Source of the DNA: Rhizobium sp. Q54
GTDB lineage: Bacteria; Pseudomonadota; Alphaproteobacteria; Micropepsales; Micropepsaceae
NCBI GenBank assembly: GCA_945882615.1
Contig: CAMCWK010000019.1
Location: 1 to 57,419 of the forward strand
Reading direction: 5' to 3'
DNA: 57,419 nucleotides
Positions 49,652 through 57,419 of this stretch are shown piece by piece (positions within the stretch are counted from its first letter, which is position 1; each line of letters starts with the position of its first letter). Under the pieces are notes generated by a model. That model did no database searches. It saw nothing but the letters and a program-made list of their open reading frames with translations, and was not told the DNA's origin. Both the position numbers and the translations under genes were made by a program.

Positions 49652-51427
49652 ATGGCAAAAGCCGCCCCCCTCAAGAGTATCGACGCGCTGGCCGGCGTGG
49701 ACGCACGCATGCAGGCGCTCGACAAGCTGGAAGTCTTGGTCGGGGAAGTGGCGCGGGAAAAAGCCCGCCACCGCTCCAATGTCTTTCTCAAGCGCGGCAT
49801 CCGGTCCTGGCGCCGCGGCGATATCGTCAGGGCCGGACAATGGGCGCTGAAGGCGACCGAAGCCGATGGCGCCAGCTCCAAGGCCTTTCACGTTCTGGCG
49901 ATGGCGCTGGAGCGAATGGGCCATCTGCACAAGGCGCTGGTGACCTATGAGCGCGCCTTCCAGCTCGATCCCGAAGATCCCGAACTGCTGATCAATCTCG
50001 GCCTCACTGCCTGGAACCTGAAGCTGACCGAAGGCGCGGAGAAGATGTTCCGCCTGTATATCGCCGCCTGCCCCGCGTCACCCCTGGGATACAACAATCT
50101 GGGCAGCGTGCAGTGCGATCTGGGCCAGCCGGAAGCCGCGATCGAGACCTTGCGCGCCGCGCTTTTTCAGATGCCGAACGAAGCCATTTTGTGGAATTCA
50201 CTGGCAACCGTGCTGGCCGAGGAAGGCCGCGCCGATGAAAGCCTGGTGTTCTACAACGAGGCCGCACGGCTGGAGCCGGGCTTTGCCCGCGCCTATCACA
50301 ATCTGGGCTATGCCTATCAGCATCTGGGCCAGCTGGAAGAGGCTCTTGCCAATTACGACAAGGCGCTCCAATTCGCGGTCGATCCGTCGGAACGCATGGA
50401 AACCCGTCACTCGCGCAGCATCTGCCTGATCGGCTCGGGCCGGCTGGAGGATGGCTGGCGCGAGTATGAAATCCGCAACGACCAGCGTTTCCGCTCCTAT
50501 CTCCATCATATGGTCGACGCGCCCAAGTGGGCCGGCGAAGATCTTGCGGGCAAGAAAATCCTGATCGTCGGCGAACAGGGCCTGGGCGACGAGTTCATGT
50601 TCGCCAACATCCTGCCCGACGTGCAGGACGCCGTTGGCGAGACCGGCAAGTTGCAGATTTGCGTCGATCACCGGCTGGTGAGCCTGTTCCAGCGCTCTTT
50701 CCCGCGCGCCGAAGTCGGCACCTATGACGACCGCACGCTGATTGACGCGGACGGCAACAAGGCGCTGCGCCTGATTCCCTTCGCCTCAAAAGAGAACAAG
50801 CCCGACCTGTGGGCGCCGATGGGTTCGGCCCTTTCGGTGTACCGCAACGCCATCGGCGACTTCCCGCACAAGGCTTTCCTGGTGCCCGATCCGGCACGGG
50901 TGGCGGACTTCAAGCGCCAGCTGGACGCCATGGGCCCGGAAAGGAAGATCGGCCTGTGCTGGCGTTCCATGATGCTGGGCGCCAAGCGCGCCAAGTATTT
51001 CTCGCCCATCGACCATTGGGGCCCGGTGCTGCAGACGCCCGGCGTCACCTTCGTCAATCTGCAATATGGCGATTGCAGCGCCGAGATCGCGCGCGCCGAG
51101 GAAAAATTCGGCATCAAGATTCACCAGATGGAAGGCTTGGATCTAAAGGACGATATCGATGGTTCGGCGGCGCTGTGCGCGGCGCTCGACCTTGTCCTGT
51201 CGGCGCCCACCGCCGCGGCGGCCACCGCCGCCAGCGTCGGCACCACCGTCTGGTTCCTCACCGCCGGCCGCACCTGGCCGCAGCTGGGGACGAACGAGTA
51301 TCCCTGGTATGCCAGCACCCGGGTGCTGTCGCCCGAGAAGTTCGGTGACTGGAATGCCTTGATGCCGGACGTTGCGGATGAACTGGAAGTGTTTGCTTCC
51401 GGGGCGGTCCGGCGCGAACTGGCTTAG
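49652..51427 (+). CDS. TPR-glycosyltransferase, second copy (FlbA position)
   Basis: Protein of 591 residues. TPR units cover about residues 40-260 (HVLAMALERMGHLHKALVTYE, LGYAYQHLGQLEEALANYDKAL). The C-terminal half matches the GT domain of 35095-36582 with VGEQGLGDEFMFANILPDV and GLCWRSMMLGAKRAKYFSPI. It starts at ATG 49652; in Caulobacter the TPR protein FlbA lies beside flbT. I infer a role in flagellin glycosylation. No CtrA or sigma-54 site seen upstream. Confidence 0.78.
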   Translation: MAKAAPLKSIDALAGVDARMQALDKLEVLVGEVAREKARHRSNVFLKRGIRSWRRGDIVRAGQWALKATEADGASSKAFHVLAMALERMGHLHKALVTYERAFQLDPEDPELLINLGLTAWNLKLTEGAEKMFRLYIAACPASPLGYNNLGSVQCDLGQPEAAIETLRAALFQMPNEAILWNSLATVLAEEGRADESLVFYNEAARLEPGFARAYHNLGYAYQHLGQLEEALANYDKALQFAVDPSERMETRHSRSICLIGSGRLEDGWREYEIRNDQRFRSYLHHMVDAPKWAGEDLAGKKILIVGEQGLGDEFMFANILPDVQDAVGETGKLQICVDHRLVSLFQRSFPRAEVGTYDDRTLIDADGNKALRLIPFASKENKPDLWAPMGSALSVYRNAIGDFPHKAFLVPDPARVADFKRQLDAMGPERKIGLCWRSMMLGAKRAKYFSPIDHWGPVLQTPGVTFVNLQYGDCSAEIARAEEKFGIKIHQMEGLDLKDDIDGSAALCAALDLVLSAPTAAAATAASVGTTVWFLTAGRTWPQLGTNEYPWYASTRVLSPEKFGDWNALMPDVADELEVFASGAVRRELA

Positions 51428-51735
51428 TCACACACCAGCGTAAAGGGCCGGCCGCGCGACTTAGGCTTCCAGCCCTCTTTAATCGCGGCGCGCACGTCAT
51501 CGGCCAGCCGGTGCAGATTGATGTCGGGCCGCGCGGTGCGGCCGCCCGGCAGTTCCTGAAAGGGATATTCCAGAATCAGTTCGCGGCGCGTTTCATCGCT
51601 GCGTTCGACCGACAGGCGCAGGCCGACATGGTTGCCGTCGCCGCTCCATATCTGCTCGCTTTTTAGCGTCCAACGCAGGGGCCAGCCATCCACTTCCAGC
51701 GTGCCAATAAGTTCCCTTTTTCTACGCTGAGTCAT
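51424..51735 (-). CDS. Conserved hypothetical protein
   Basis: Small basic protein of 103 residues, unrecognised. It starts MTQRRKRELIGTLEVDGWPLRW and has a GLRLSVERSDETRRELILEYPF strand region and a C-terminal KPKSRGRPFTLV. Probably cytoplasmic. It converges with the TPR gene and overlaps it by 4 bp. Confidence 0.6.
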   Translation of the reverse strand: MTQRRKRELIGTLEVDGWPLRWTLKSEQIWSGDGNHVGLRLSVERSDETRRELILEYPFQELPGGRTARPDINLHRLADDVRAAIKEGWKPKSRGRPFTLVCD

Positions 51736-51751
51736 AGGGCTTTATACCATA

Positions 51752-51851
51752 GGCGCGAGAGATTTTGTGGCGTGAGCAGGAACAAGGAGCGATGTGGGCG
51801 AATAGCCCATGAGCGACGCGCGACGCACTCACGGCGCAAAAGATCCGCGCC
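51752..51851. repeat. Intergenic repeat, family C, copy 2
   Basis: About 100 bp matching 21496-21598 in core (GAGCGATGTGGGCGAATAGC, then CCCATGAGCGACGCGCGACGC) and in inverted ends. Its right end overlaps the stop of the transglutaminase gene, as the other copy abuts the deacetylase stop. Confidence 0.8.
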
Positions 51852-52816
51852 TATTGCTGCTGTTGCTGCTGCTGGTGGTAAAGACGCTCGGGCATCGAGG
51901 GCGTCGGCGTGGGCGAGGTCATCGGCCGCGTCACTTTCAGGAAATCCTCATGGCGCACCGGCGCCTGGGTCGGCTCCAGCGAGACGGCGATGGAAAGCTC
52001 GCTGTCCGCCCCGCCCTTATAGGTGCCGCGCGTCGGCGGCACGTCGGCATAGTCGCGGCCCACCGCAGCGCGGATATGGCGCTCGCAGGCCATGATATTG
52101 TTGGTGGGGTCAAAGCCCACCCAGCCCAGGCTCGGCAGATAGGCTTCCACCCAGGCATGGGTGGCATCGGCGGCGGAGCGGTCGCGCGAACCCTTGTGAT
52201 GGAGATAGCCGGAGACGTAACGGCAGGGGATGCGCCAGGCTCGCCCGATGGTGGTCATGATATGGGCGAAGTCCTGGCAGACGCCGCGCCGCTGTTCGAG
52301 CGCCACTTCGATGGGCGAATTCACCTCCGTCACACCGCTTTGATATTCGAAGGAATCGTAAATGGCGCGCTGAAGCGTCTTGAGCGCGGTCAGGGGATCA
52401 CCCTCGGGCTTGGCCAGATCGGCGATGCGCATGAAGCTTTCGAGCTCCGGCGAGGGCCGCGCAAAGCGCGACGGTTCCAGCATGTCGAAATGATCGTCGC
52501 TGAGATTGAAGCTGTTGTAGCGGCCCCATTCCAGCGCATCCAGCTTTTCGGGCAAAGGGCGCATCTGGCCGATTTCCACCACCGCCTGGGCCTCGATGCG
52601 CAATTCCTCATGCTCGCGCAGCATGTTGAAGTGATAGACTGCGTTGCCCAGATGATCGGTATAGGCATAGAGCTGGGCGCGCGGATTGGTGGCGATCTGG
52701 AAGGAGCGCAGCGTCTGCGGCCCCTCCGAGCGCGGCTGCATCCTGAGTTCCATCACCGCCTCGCGCACCGGCGCGCTGTAACGGAAACGGGTGACGTGAC
52801 GTATCGAGTAGAACAT
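51851..52816 (-). CDS. Transglutaminase-like cysteine protease family protein
   Basis: Protein of 321 residues. N-terminal bacterial transglutaminase-associated domain with YSIRHVTRFRYSAPVREAVMEL; then the catalytic triad Cys in RRGVCQDFAH, His in DATHAWVEAY and Asp in GFDPTNN. The C-terminus ends in a run of seven Gln encoded by CAG/CAA triplets next to repeat C. The chain ATP-grasp, alpha-E, transglutaminase is a known predicted amide-bond system. Confidence 0.9.
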   Translation of the reverse strand: MFYSIRHVTRFRYSAPVREAVMELRMQPRSEGPQTLRSFQIATNPRAQLYAYTDHLGNAVYHFNMLREHEELRIEAQAVVEIGQMRPLPEKLDALEWGRYNSFNLSDDHFDMLEPSRFARPSPELESFMRIADLAKPEGDPLTALKTLQRAIYDSFEYQSGVTEVNSPIEVALEQRRGVCQDFAHIMTTIGRAWRIPCRYVSGYLHHKGSRDRSAADATHAWVEAYLPSLGWVGFDPTNNIMACERHIRAAVGRDYADVPPTRGTYKGGADSELSIAVSLEPTQAPVRHEDFLKVTRPMTSPTPTPSMPERLYHQQQQQQQ

Positions 52817-52830
52817 CAGGAACCTCGCTG

Positions 52831-52900
52831 CTCACCCTTCGACAAGCTCAGGGTGAGGAGCAAATAATACTCCTCATGCTGAGCCTGTCGAAGCATGAGG
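52831..52900. repeat. Paired REP-like hairpins (family D)
   Basis: Two hairpins, CTCACCCT/AGGGTGAG (52831-52857) and CCTCATGCT/AGCATGAGG (52872-52900). Their loops are near-complements (TCGACAAGCTCA and TGAGCCTGTCGA). The loop core CTTCGACAAGCTCAG is frequent in proteobacterial genomes. It separates the alpha-E and transglutaminase genes. Confidence 0.85.
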
Positions 52901-52901
52901 T

Positions 52902-53846
52902 TCAAAGCACGGTCTCCGCGCCATAGGTGATGTAGGACGAATAAAGCGCCTTGTGGATTTGCTCGGACTGTTTGGTGATGTCGGCAATGAAGGCGGCCAC
53001 CCCGCCTGACATCAACTCATCCACCTGGCCGAAATCCACCGCCGCCTTCATCCGCCCCGCCAGCCGCTCCACCGCGGCACGGCGCGCCGGCGGCGCGCCC
53101 GGCGCCACGCGCGCCAGGGCTTCGGTCATGCGGTCCACCGAAAAGCAGATGGAGTGGGGAAATTCGGGATCAAACAGCAGGAATTCGGCGATCTTCTGCG
53201 GCCGGATCGAAGCGGTGTACCGCTTGGTATAAGGCTCCCAGGCACTGCAGAATTTCAGCAGCACCAGCCAGTCGAAATATTTGGGGCCGCTTTCACTGTT
53301 CTGGGCGGCGCTGAAATGCAGGTCCAGCAGGCGCCCCAGCTGCTGCACCCGCTCGATATGGCGGCCCAGTTCCAGAAAGTACCAGCCTTCGCCGTGAGAC
53401 AAAGTGGAATAGGTGACGCCTTCCAGGGCGTGCATTTCCTCCAGCACCTCGCGGAACAGGCGGCCGGGCGTGTGCACCCAAATCGAATCCATCGTCATGG
53501 GCGACAGGCGCAGATAGAGCCGGTTGAGATTTTCCCAGACCTCGTTCGACAGCGCCTCGCGCACCTGACGGGCATTGTCGCGCGCCAGCGCCAGGGAGTT
53601 GATCAGGGACGTCTCATTGTCGCGGTCGAACGCCAGCCGCGCGGTGATGTCGAAGGCATCCAGATGCGAGGGCGCGGTCTTCTCGCCGGTCAGCGCCTCG
53701 GTTACCCGCGCCCAGCTGGCAGCGGCGTCTTCGGGTGTCTGCTCCACCATGGAGTCCAGCTTCACCGCGATCAGCCGCGCGGTATGCTCCGTCCGCTCGA
53801 TATAGCGGCTCATCCAGTAGAGGGAATCTGCGACACGGCTCAGCAT
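52902..53846 (-). CDS. Alpha-E domain protein (DUF403)
   Basis: All-helical protein of 314 residues. MLSRVADSLYWMSRYIERTEHTARL is the conserved start; VTYSTLSHGEGWYFLELGRHIERVQQLGRLLD is the second conserved block, in parts. Function unknown; it always accompanies circularly permuted ATP-grasp and transglutaminase genes, as here. Confidence 0.92.
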   Translation of the reverse strand: MLSRVADSLYWMSRYIERTEHTARLIAVKLDSMVEQTPEDAAASWARVTEALTGEKTAPSHLDAFDITARLAFDRDNETSLINSLALARDNARQVREALSNEVWENLNRLYLRLSPMTMDSIWVHTPGRLFREVLEEMHALEGVTYSTLSHGEGWYFLELGRHIERVQQLGRLLDLHFSAAQNSESGPKYFDWLVLLKFCSAWEPYTKRYTASIRPQKIAEFLLFDPEFPHSICFSVDRMTEALARVAPGAPPARRAAVERLAGRMKAAVDFGQVDELMSGGVAAFIADITKQSEQIHKALYSSYITYGAETVL

Positions 53847-53926
53847 TTACTGCCCCGGCTTGCGATTTGCCGAAGCCGTGGAGGCAACGTGTTTAGAATG
53901 GTGGTGCACGGTAAATCGCAAGCCAA

Positions 53927-55447
53927 TCATTGAGAGAGCACCCAGGTATCTTTGGAACCACCGCCCTGGGAGGAATTGACCACCAGGCTGCCGCGCTTGA
54001 GCGCCACGCGCGTCAGTGCACCGGGCACAATCTTGGTTTCCGCGCCATGCAGGATGAAGGGACGCAGATCGACGTGCCGGGCTTCCACGCCGCTGCCGAT
54101 GAAAGTCGGGGCGGTGGAAAGCTGGATGGTGGGCTGGGCGATGTAATTTTCGGGATCGGACTTGATCTTCTGCGCAAACTCGTCGCGTTCGGCCTGGCTG
54201 GCATGCGGGCCCACCAGCATGCCGTAGCCGCCGCTTTCGCCCACCGCCTTGACCACCAGCTTGTCGAGATTCGCCAGCACATGGCTCAGCGATTTTTCCT
54301 CGCGGCAGAGGAAGGTTTCGACATTGTCCAGGATCGGTTCTTCGGCCAGATAATAGCGGATCAGGCGCGGGACATAGGCATAGACCGCCTTGTCGTCGGC
54401 CACCCCGGTGCCCAGCGCATTGGCGATCATCACATTGCCGGCGCGATAGGCATTGAACAGGCCCGGCACGCCCAGCGAGCTGTCCTCGCGGAAAATCAGC
54501 GGATCGATAAAGTCGTCATCAATGCGGCGATAGATGACGTCGATGCGCTTCAGGCCCGAGGTGGTGCGGGTATAGACGACATTGTCGTTCACCAGCAGGT
54601 CGCGCCCCTCCACCAGCTCCACGCCCATCTGGCGCGCCAGGAAGGCGTGCTCGAAATAGGCGGAGTTGAAAACGCCCGGCGTCAGGATGGCGATGGACAC
54701 GTCTTCGTGGAACGGCACCAGCGATCTTAAGGTCGCCAGCAATTCCAGTGGGTAATGCTCGATGGGACGCACGCCCATGGAGCGGAATACCGCCGGAAAG
54801 GCGCGGCGCACCACATCGCGGTTCGCCAGCATGTAGCTGACGCCCGACGGCACCCGCAGATTGTCTTCGAGCACGACGAAATCGCCGGCTTCGTTGCGCA
54901 CCAGATCGCTGCCGCAAATGTTCACATAGGCCCCATGGGGAACAGGGAGCCCGCGCATCTCGCGGCGATAATGCTTGGAGCCGTAGATCAAGGAGCGCGG
55001 CACCACCCCATCCTTCAGCACCCGGCCATCGCCGTAAATGTCGCGCAGGAACAGATTGAGGGCGAGAATGCGCTGGGTGAGACCGCGCTCGATGCGGTCC
55101 CATTCCTTGGCGGTGACGATGCGCGGCAGCAGGTCGGTGGGGATGATCCGTTCGGTGGCGCGGTTGTCGTTATAGACGGTGAAGGTGATGCCCTGATGCA
55201 GGAAGCTTTGTTCGCAAGCCTGCTGGCGGCGGTTCAATTCCTCCAGAGGCAGGATGGAAAGCCGCGAGTCCAGCGCCGCATAGGGCGCGCGCGCCTTGCC
55301 GTCGGGCGTGAACATCTCGTCATAGGGCTTGCCCAGCTGATAATCCGTATAGGGCGCATCCACCCCGGGGCGCGAAACCCGGCCGGATCCGGCGACGATA
55401 TCGGGGCCGCCAAAGTCCTCGGTATTCGCGAAAGCTTCATGCTGCAT
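53927..55447 (-). CDS. Circularly permuted ATP-grasp protein (DUF404/407 type)
   Basis: Protein of 506 residues from ATG 55447. [16 protein letters not shown] start, [20 protein letters not shown] and the metal site [21 protein letters not shown]. Later blocks are [13 protein letters not shown] and [14 protein letters not shown]. Predicted peptide/amide ligase; first gene of the three-gene cluster. Confidence 0.92.
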   Translation of the reverse strand: MQHEAFANTEDFGGPDIVAGSGRVSRPGVDAPYTDYQLGKPYDEMFTPDGKARAPYAALDSRLSILPLEELNRRQQACEQSFLHQGITFTVYNDNRATERIIPTDLLPRIVTAKEWDRIERGLTQRILALNLFLRDIYGDGRVLKDGVVPRSLIYGSKHYRREMRGLPVPHGAYVNICGSDLVRNEAGDFVVLEDNLRVPSGVSYMLANRDVVRRAFPAVFRSMGVRPIEHYPLELLATLRSLVPFHEDVSIAILTPGVFNSAYFEHAFLARQMGVELVEGRDLLVNDNVVYTRTTSGLKRIDVIYRRIDDDFIDPLIFREDSSLGVPGLFNAYRAGNVMIANALGTGVADDKAVYAYVPRLIRYYLAEEPILDNVETFLCREEKSLSHVLANLDKLVVKAVGESGGYGMLVGPHASQAERDEFAQKIKSDPENYIAQPTIQLSTAPTFIGSGVEARHVDLRPFILHGAETKIVPGALTRVALKRGSLVVNSSQGGGSKDTWVLSQ

Positions 55448-55591
55448 ACGCGAAGTCTCACAGGACTCCAGGCGGCCCGCAAGCGCGGCGTGTGGGCGCG
55501 GGTGGTGCGTCATTGCCGCCGGCGCTTGGCGCGATTGCGCACGAAAGCCCCGGCCGATGCCGGCGTAAAAATAGATAATCGCGCCAATGGC

Positions 55592-56278
55592 TTATGCAAT
55601 AAGCGCCAACAAGGCCGCCTGGTTGGGCGCGGCAGCGATGCGAACTTGCGCAAAAGTCCGCGACAGGCCCTTGGCGGTGGCGGGGCTGATGCAGAGCGCG
55701 ATCAGCTTTTCGGTCGGCAAGCCTTGCGCCAGTTCGCAGAAGACCTGCGCGCTGCGCGGCGAGAAAAACAGCGCCGCATCCACCCGGCCCGCCGCCAGCG
55801 CCTGGCGAGCATCTTCTGGCAAGCTTGACGCAGCATCCACCCGGTACAGAACCGCGCGGCGGACCGTAAAACCGACGCTTTCCAGCAGCGCGGCCAGCGT
55901 ACCGGGCGCTTGCGCGCCGCAGACATGCAGCAGCGCGCCTTTATCGGGCGTGGTCCATTGCGCGGTGGTTTGAGCCAATAGCCTGGCGTCGCCATCGGCA
56001 TTGCGGATGGTAGTGAAACCGGCGGCCTGTGCTTCCTGGGTGGTCTGCGGCCCCACCGCGAAAATGGGAATGTCGCGCCGCGCCGTGCGCCGGACCAGGG
56101 CGCGGATGCCATTGGCGCTGCTGGCCAGGATGGCTTGCACCCCGGTGAAATCCGGCTCCGGGCCGTCTTCGAACTGGGGCCTGAGCAGCGGCGCCAGCAG
56201 CGTCGTATGACCCATTTCAGCCAGACGGGCGGCGATCTCTTCGCCGTCTTCCAGAGGTCTGGTCACCAACACATGCAT
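55592..56278 (-). CDS. hemD: Uroporphyrinogen-III synthase HemD
   Basis: Closes the tetrapyrrole ring for haem; 228 residues with [21 protein letters not shown], then [23 protein letters not shown] and a terminal [10 protein letters not shown] block. It is divergent from tsaD with 48 bp between starts. hemC, often the neighbour here in Alphaproteobacteria, is absent from this side. Confidence 0.92.
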   Translation of the reverse strand: MHVLVTRPLEDGEEIAARLAEMGHTTLLAPLLRPQFEDGPEPDFTGVQAILASSANGIRALVRRTARRDIPIFAVGPQTTQEAQAAGFTTIRNADGDARLLAQTTAQWTTPDKGALLHVCGAQAPGTLAALLESVGFTVRRAVLYRVDAASSLPEDARQALAAGRVDAALFFSPRSAQVFCELAQGLPTEKLIALCISPATAKGLSRTFAQVRIAAAPNQAALLALIA

Positions 56279-56326
56279 GGATCAGCGCCTTTGCCGCATG
56301 GCCGTTTGGGCGTAAAGGAGCGCGCC

Positions 56327-57379
56327 ATGGCTGACAAGAGCTTCACCATTCTGGGCATCGAGACCAGCTGCGATGAAACCGCGGCGTCGGTGGTGCGCGG
56401 CACCGCACCCGGCCCCGGCGCGATTCTGTCCAATATCGTCTTCAGCCAGACCGAGGCCCATGCGCCCTATGGCGGGGTGGTGCCGGAAATTGCCAGCCGC
56501 GCCCATCTGGAGATCGTTGATAGCGTGATCGAGAGCGCGCTGAGGCAAGCGGATTTAAGCCTGTCGGATATGGACGGGATTGCCGTGACCGCCGGTCCTG
56601 GCCTGATCGGCGGCGTGATGGTGGGGCTGACCACCGCCAAGGCGCTGGCGCTCGCATCCGGAAAGAAGCTGATCGCGGTCAATCATCTGATGGGTCACGC
56701 CATGACCGCGCGCCTGACCCATGGCGTACAATTTCCCTTTTTGCTGCTGCTGGTTTCGGGCGGCCATTGCCAGTTGGTGGGCGTTGGCGGGCCTGATGAC
56801 TTTCGCCTGTATGGCAGCACGATCGACGATGCGGTGGGAGAGGCCTTTGACAAGACAGCCAAGATTCTGGGGCTGGCCTATCCCGGCGGCCCGGCGGTGG
56901 AAGAGGCGGCCAAGCGCGGCAATCCCAAAGCCCATGATCTGCCGCGTCCCCTGCTCTTCAAAGGCAGGCAAGGGCGCGCTGGCGCTGATTTTTCATTCTC
57001 GGGATTGAAAACGGCGGTGCGCCAGCTGGTGCAGGACCGTAGCGCCAGCACCGAAGATGTCAGCGCTTCTTTCCAGGCCGCGGTGATCGACATTCTGTGC
57101 GATCGTAGCCGCATCGCCATGCAGATGTTCCGCAGGGATTTTCCGGATGGCGAAACGCTGGTGGTCGCCGGCGGTGTCGCCGCCAATCAGGCCATCGGCG
57201 GCGCGCTGGCAAAATTGTGCGGGGATGAAGGCTTCATCCTCCGCGTCCCGCCGCCCAGACTCTGTACCGACAATGCGGCCATGATCGCCTGGGCGGGCGT
57301 GGAACGTTTGTCGGCCGGCGCGGGCGGTGATGATCTTGCGATCTCTCCGCGCGCCAGATGGCCGCTGGCCCATGCTTGA
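56327..57379 (+). CDS. tsaD: tRNA N6-threonylcarbamoyladenosine synthase subunit TsaD
   Basis: Transfers threonylcarbamoyl to A37 of ANN-decoding tRNAs; 350 residues. [21 protein letters not shown] start, [11 protein letters not shown] iron/zinc motif (His-x3-His) and ASK-fold blocks [10 protein letters not shown] and [14 protein letters not shown] 56327 follows AAAGGAG; an upstream 64-residue extension is spurious. Confidence 0.96.
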   Translation: MADKSFTILGIETSCDETAASVVRGTAPGPGAILSNIVFSQTEAHAPYGGVVPEIASRAHLEIVDSVIESALRQADLSLSDMDGIAVTAGPGLIGGVMVGLTTAKALALASGKKLIAVNHLMGHAMTARLTHGVQFPFLLLLVSGGHCQLVGVGGPDDFRLYGSTIDDAVGEAFDKTAKILGLAYPGGPAVEEAAKRGNPKAHDLPRPLLFKGRQGRAGADFSFSGLKTAVRQLVQDRSASTEDVSASFQAAVIDILCDRSRIAMQMFRRDFPDGETLVVAGGVAANQAIGGALAKLCGDEGFILRVPPPRLCTDNAAMIAWAGVERLSAGAGGDDLAISPRARWPLAHA

Positions 57380-57419
57380 AGTGGCGGGCTATGCCCGCCG
57401 GGGCTTGAAGTGGCGGGCT
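57374..57419. repeat. Start of a ~29-bp tandem repeat at the tsaD stop
   Basis: GCTTGAAGTGGCGGGCT occurs at 57374-57390 and 57403-57419. The first copy includes the tsaD stop codon. Between them is GGCGGGC/GCCCGCC, a hairpin. It runs off the window. Confidence 0.7.

Overview
This window is a stretch of a GC-rich alphaproteobacterial chromosome. The flagellar genes are of the Caulobacter type: flbT-flaF beside short 275-residue flagellins, a FlaEY-like protein, a rod-binding protein without a muramidase domain, TTAA-N7-TTAA (CtrA-type) boxes and sigma-54 promoters. The gpmI-envC-ctpA-deacetylase-rppH string and a DksA with a single zinc-finger cysteine also fit this group. A lineage near Caulobacterales or Micropepsales is my inference; no rRNA is present to test it.

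Layout. 1-5.5 kb: amtB, a DapC-like aminotransferase and ftsK, with a duplicated ftsK tail just downstream. 5.5-9.9 kb (minus): a secreted lectin-like protein, then a DUF3034 protein, an exported truncated haemoglobin, an exported cupredoxin and a sensor kinase. 10 kb: initiator tRNA and dksA. 10.9-20.1 kb: flgF-flgG-flgA-flgH, divergent from fliL-fliM-DUF6468-MotE-like-TPR. 20.2-27 kb (minus): gpmI, envC-like, ctpA, a divergent polysaccharide deacetylase, rppH and an alpha/beta hydrolase. 27-28.7 kb: four tandem copies of a 2OG-Fe(II) oxygenase, two intact and two decayed. 28.8-35 kb: an MFS transporter, flgI, flgJ-like, a FlbY-like gene and a FlaEY-like gene. 35.1-46.2 kb: a surface-sugar cluster with a TPR glycosyltransferase, a fused SpsF-PseG protein, NeuB, two methyltransferases, a sulfotransferase, a split transketolase, an SDR and an ATP-grasp enzyme. 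46.3-51.4 kb: two flagellins, flaF, flbT and a second TPR glycosyltransferase. 51.4-55.5 kb: transglutaminase, alpha-E and circularly permuted ATP-grasp genes. 55.6 kb to the end: hemD divergent from tsaD.

How it fits together. About half of the window serves the flagellum: rod, P and L rings, switch, filament and flagellin mRNA control. The nonulosonate-type sugar cluster lies between flagellar blocks and is flanked by two TPR glycosyltransferases, so I infer that it builds a sugar placed on flagellin. Promoter motifs support one regulatory circuit: two perfect CtrA boxes, three sigma-54 promoters, and a recurrent CCCGGCAA motif roughly 70-135 bp upstream of those promoters.

Most notable observations: (1) a second copy of the ftsK 3' end, identical in protein (GVREVLLPDHDDR, stop) but changed at synonymous positions; (2) the four-copy oxygenase array in stages of decay; (3) the haem/copper/kinase cluster; (4) the atypical sugar pathway; (5) several families of palindromic intergenic repeats, one of which encodes the end of a protein.
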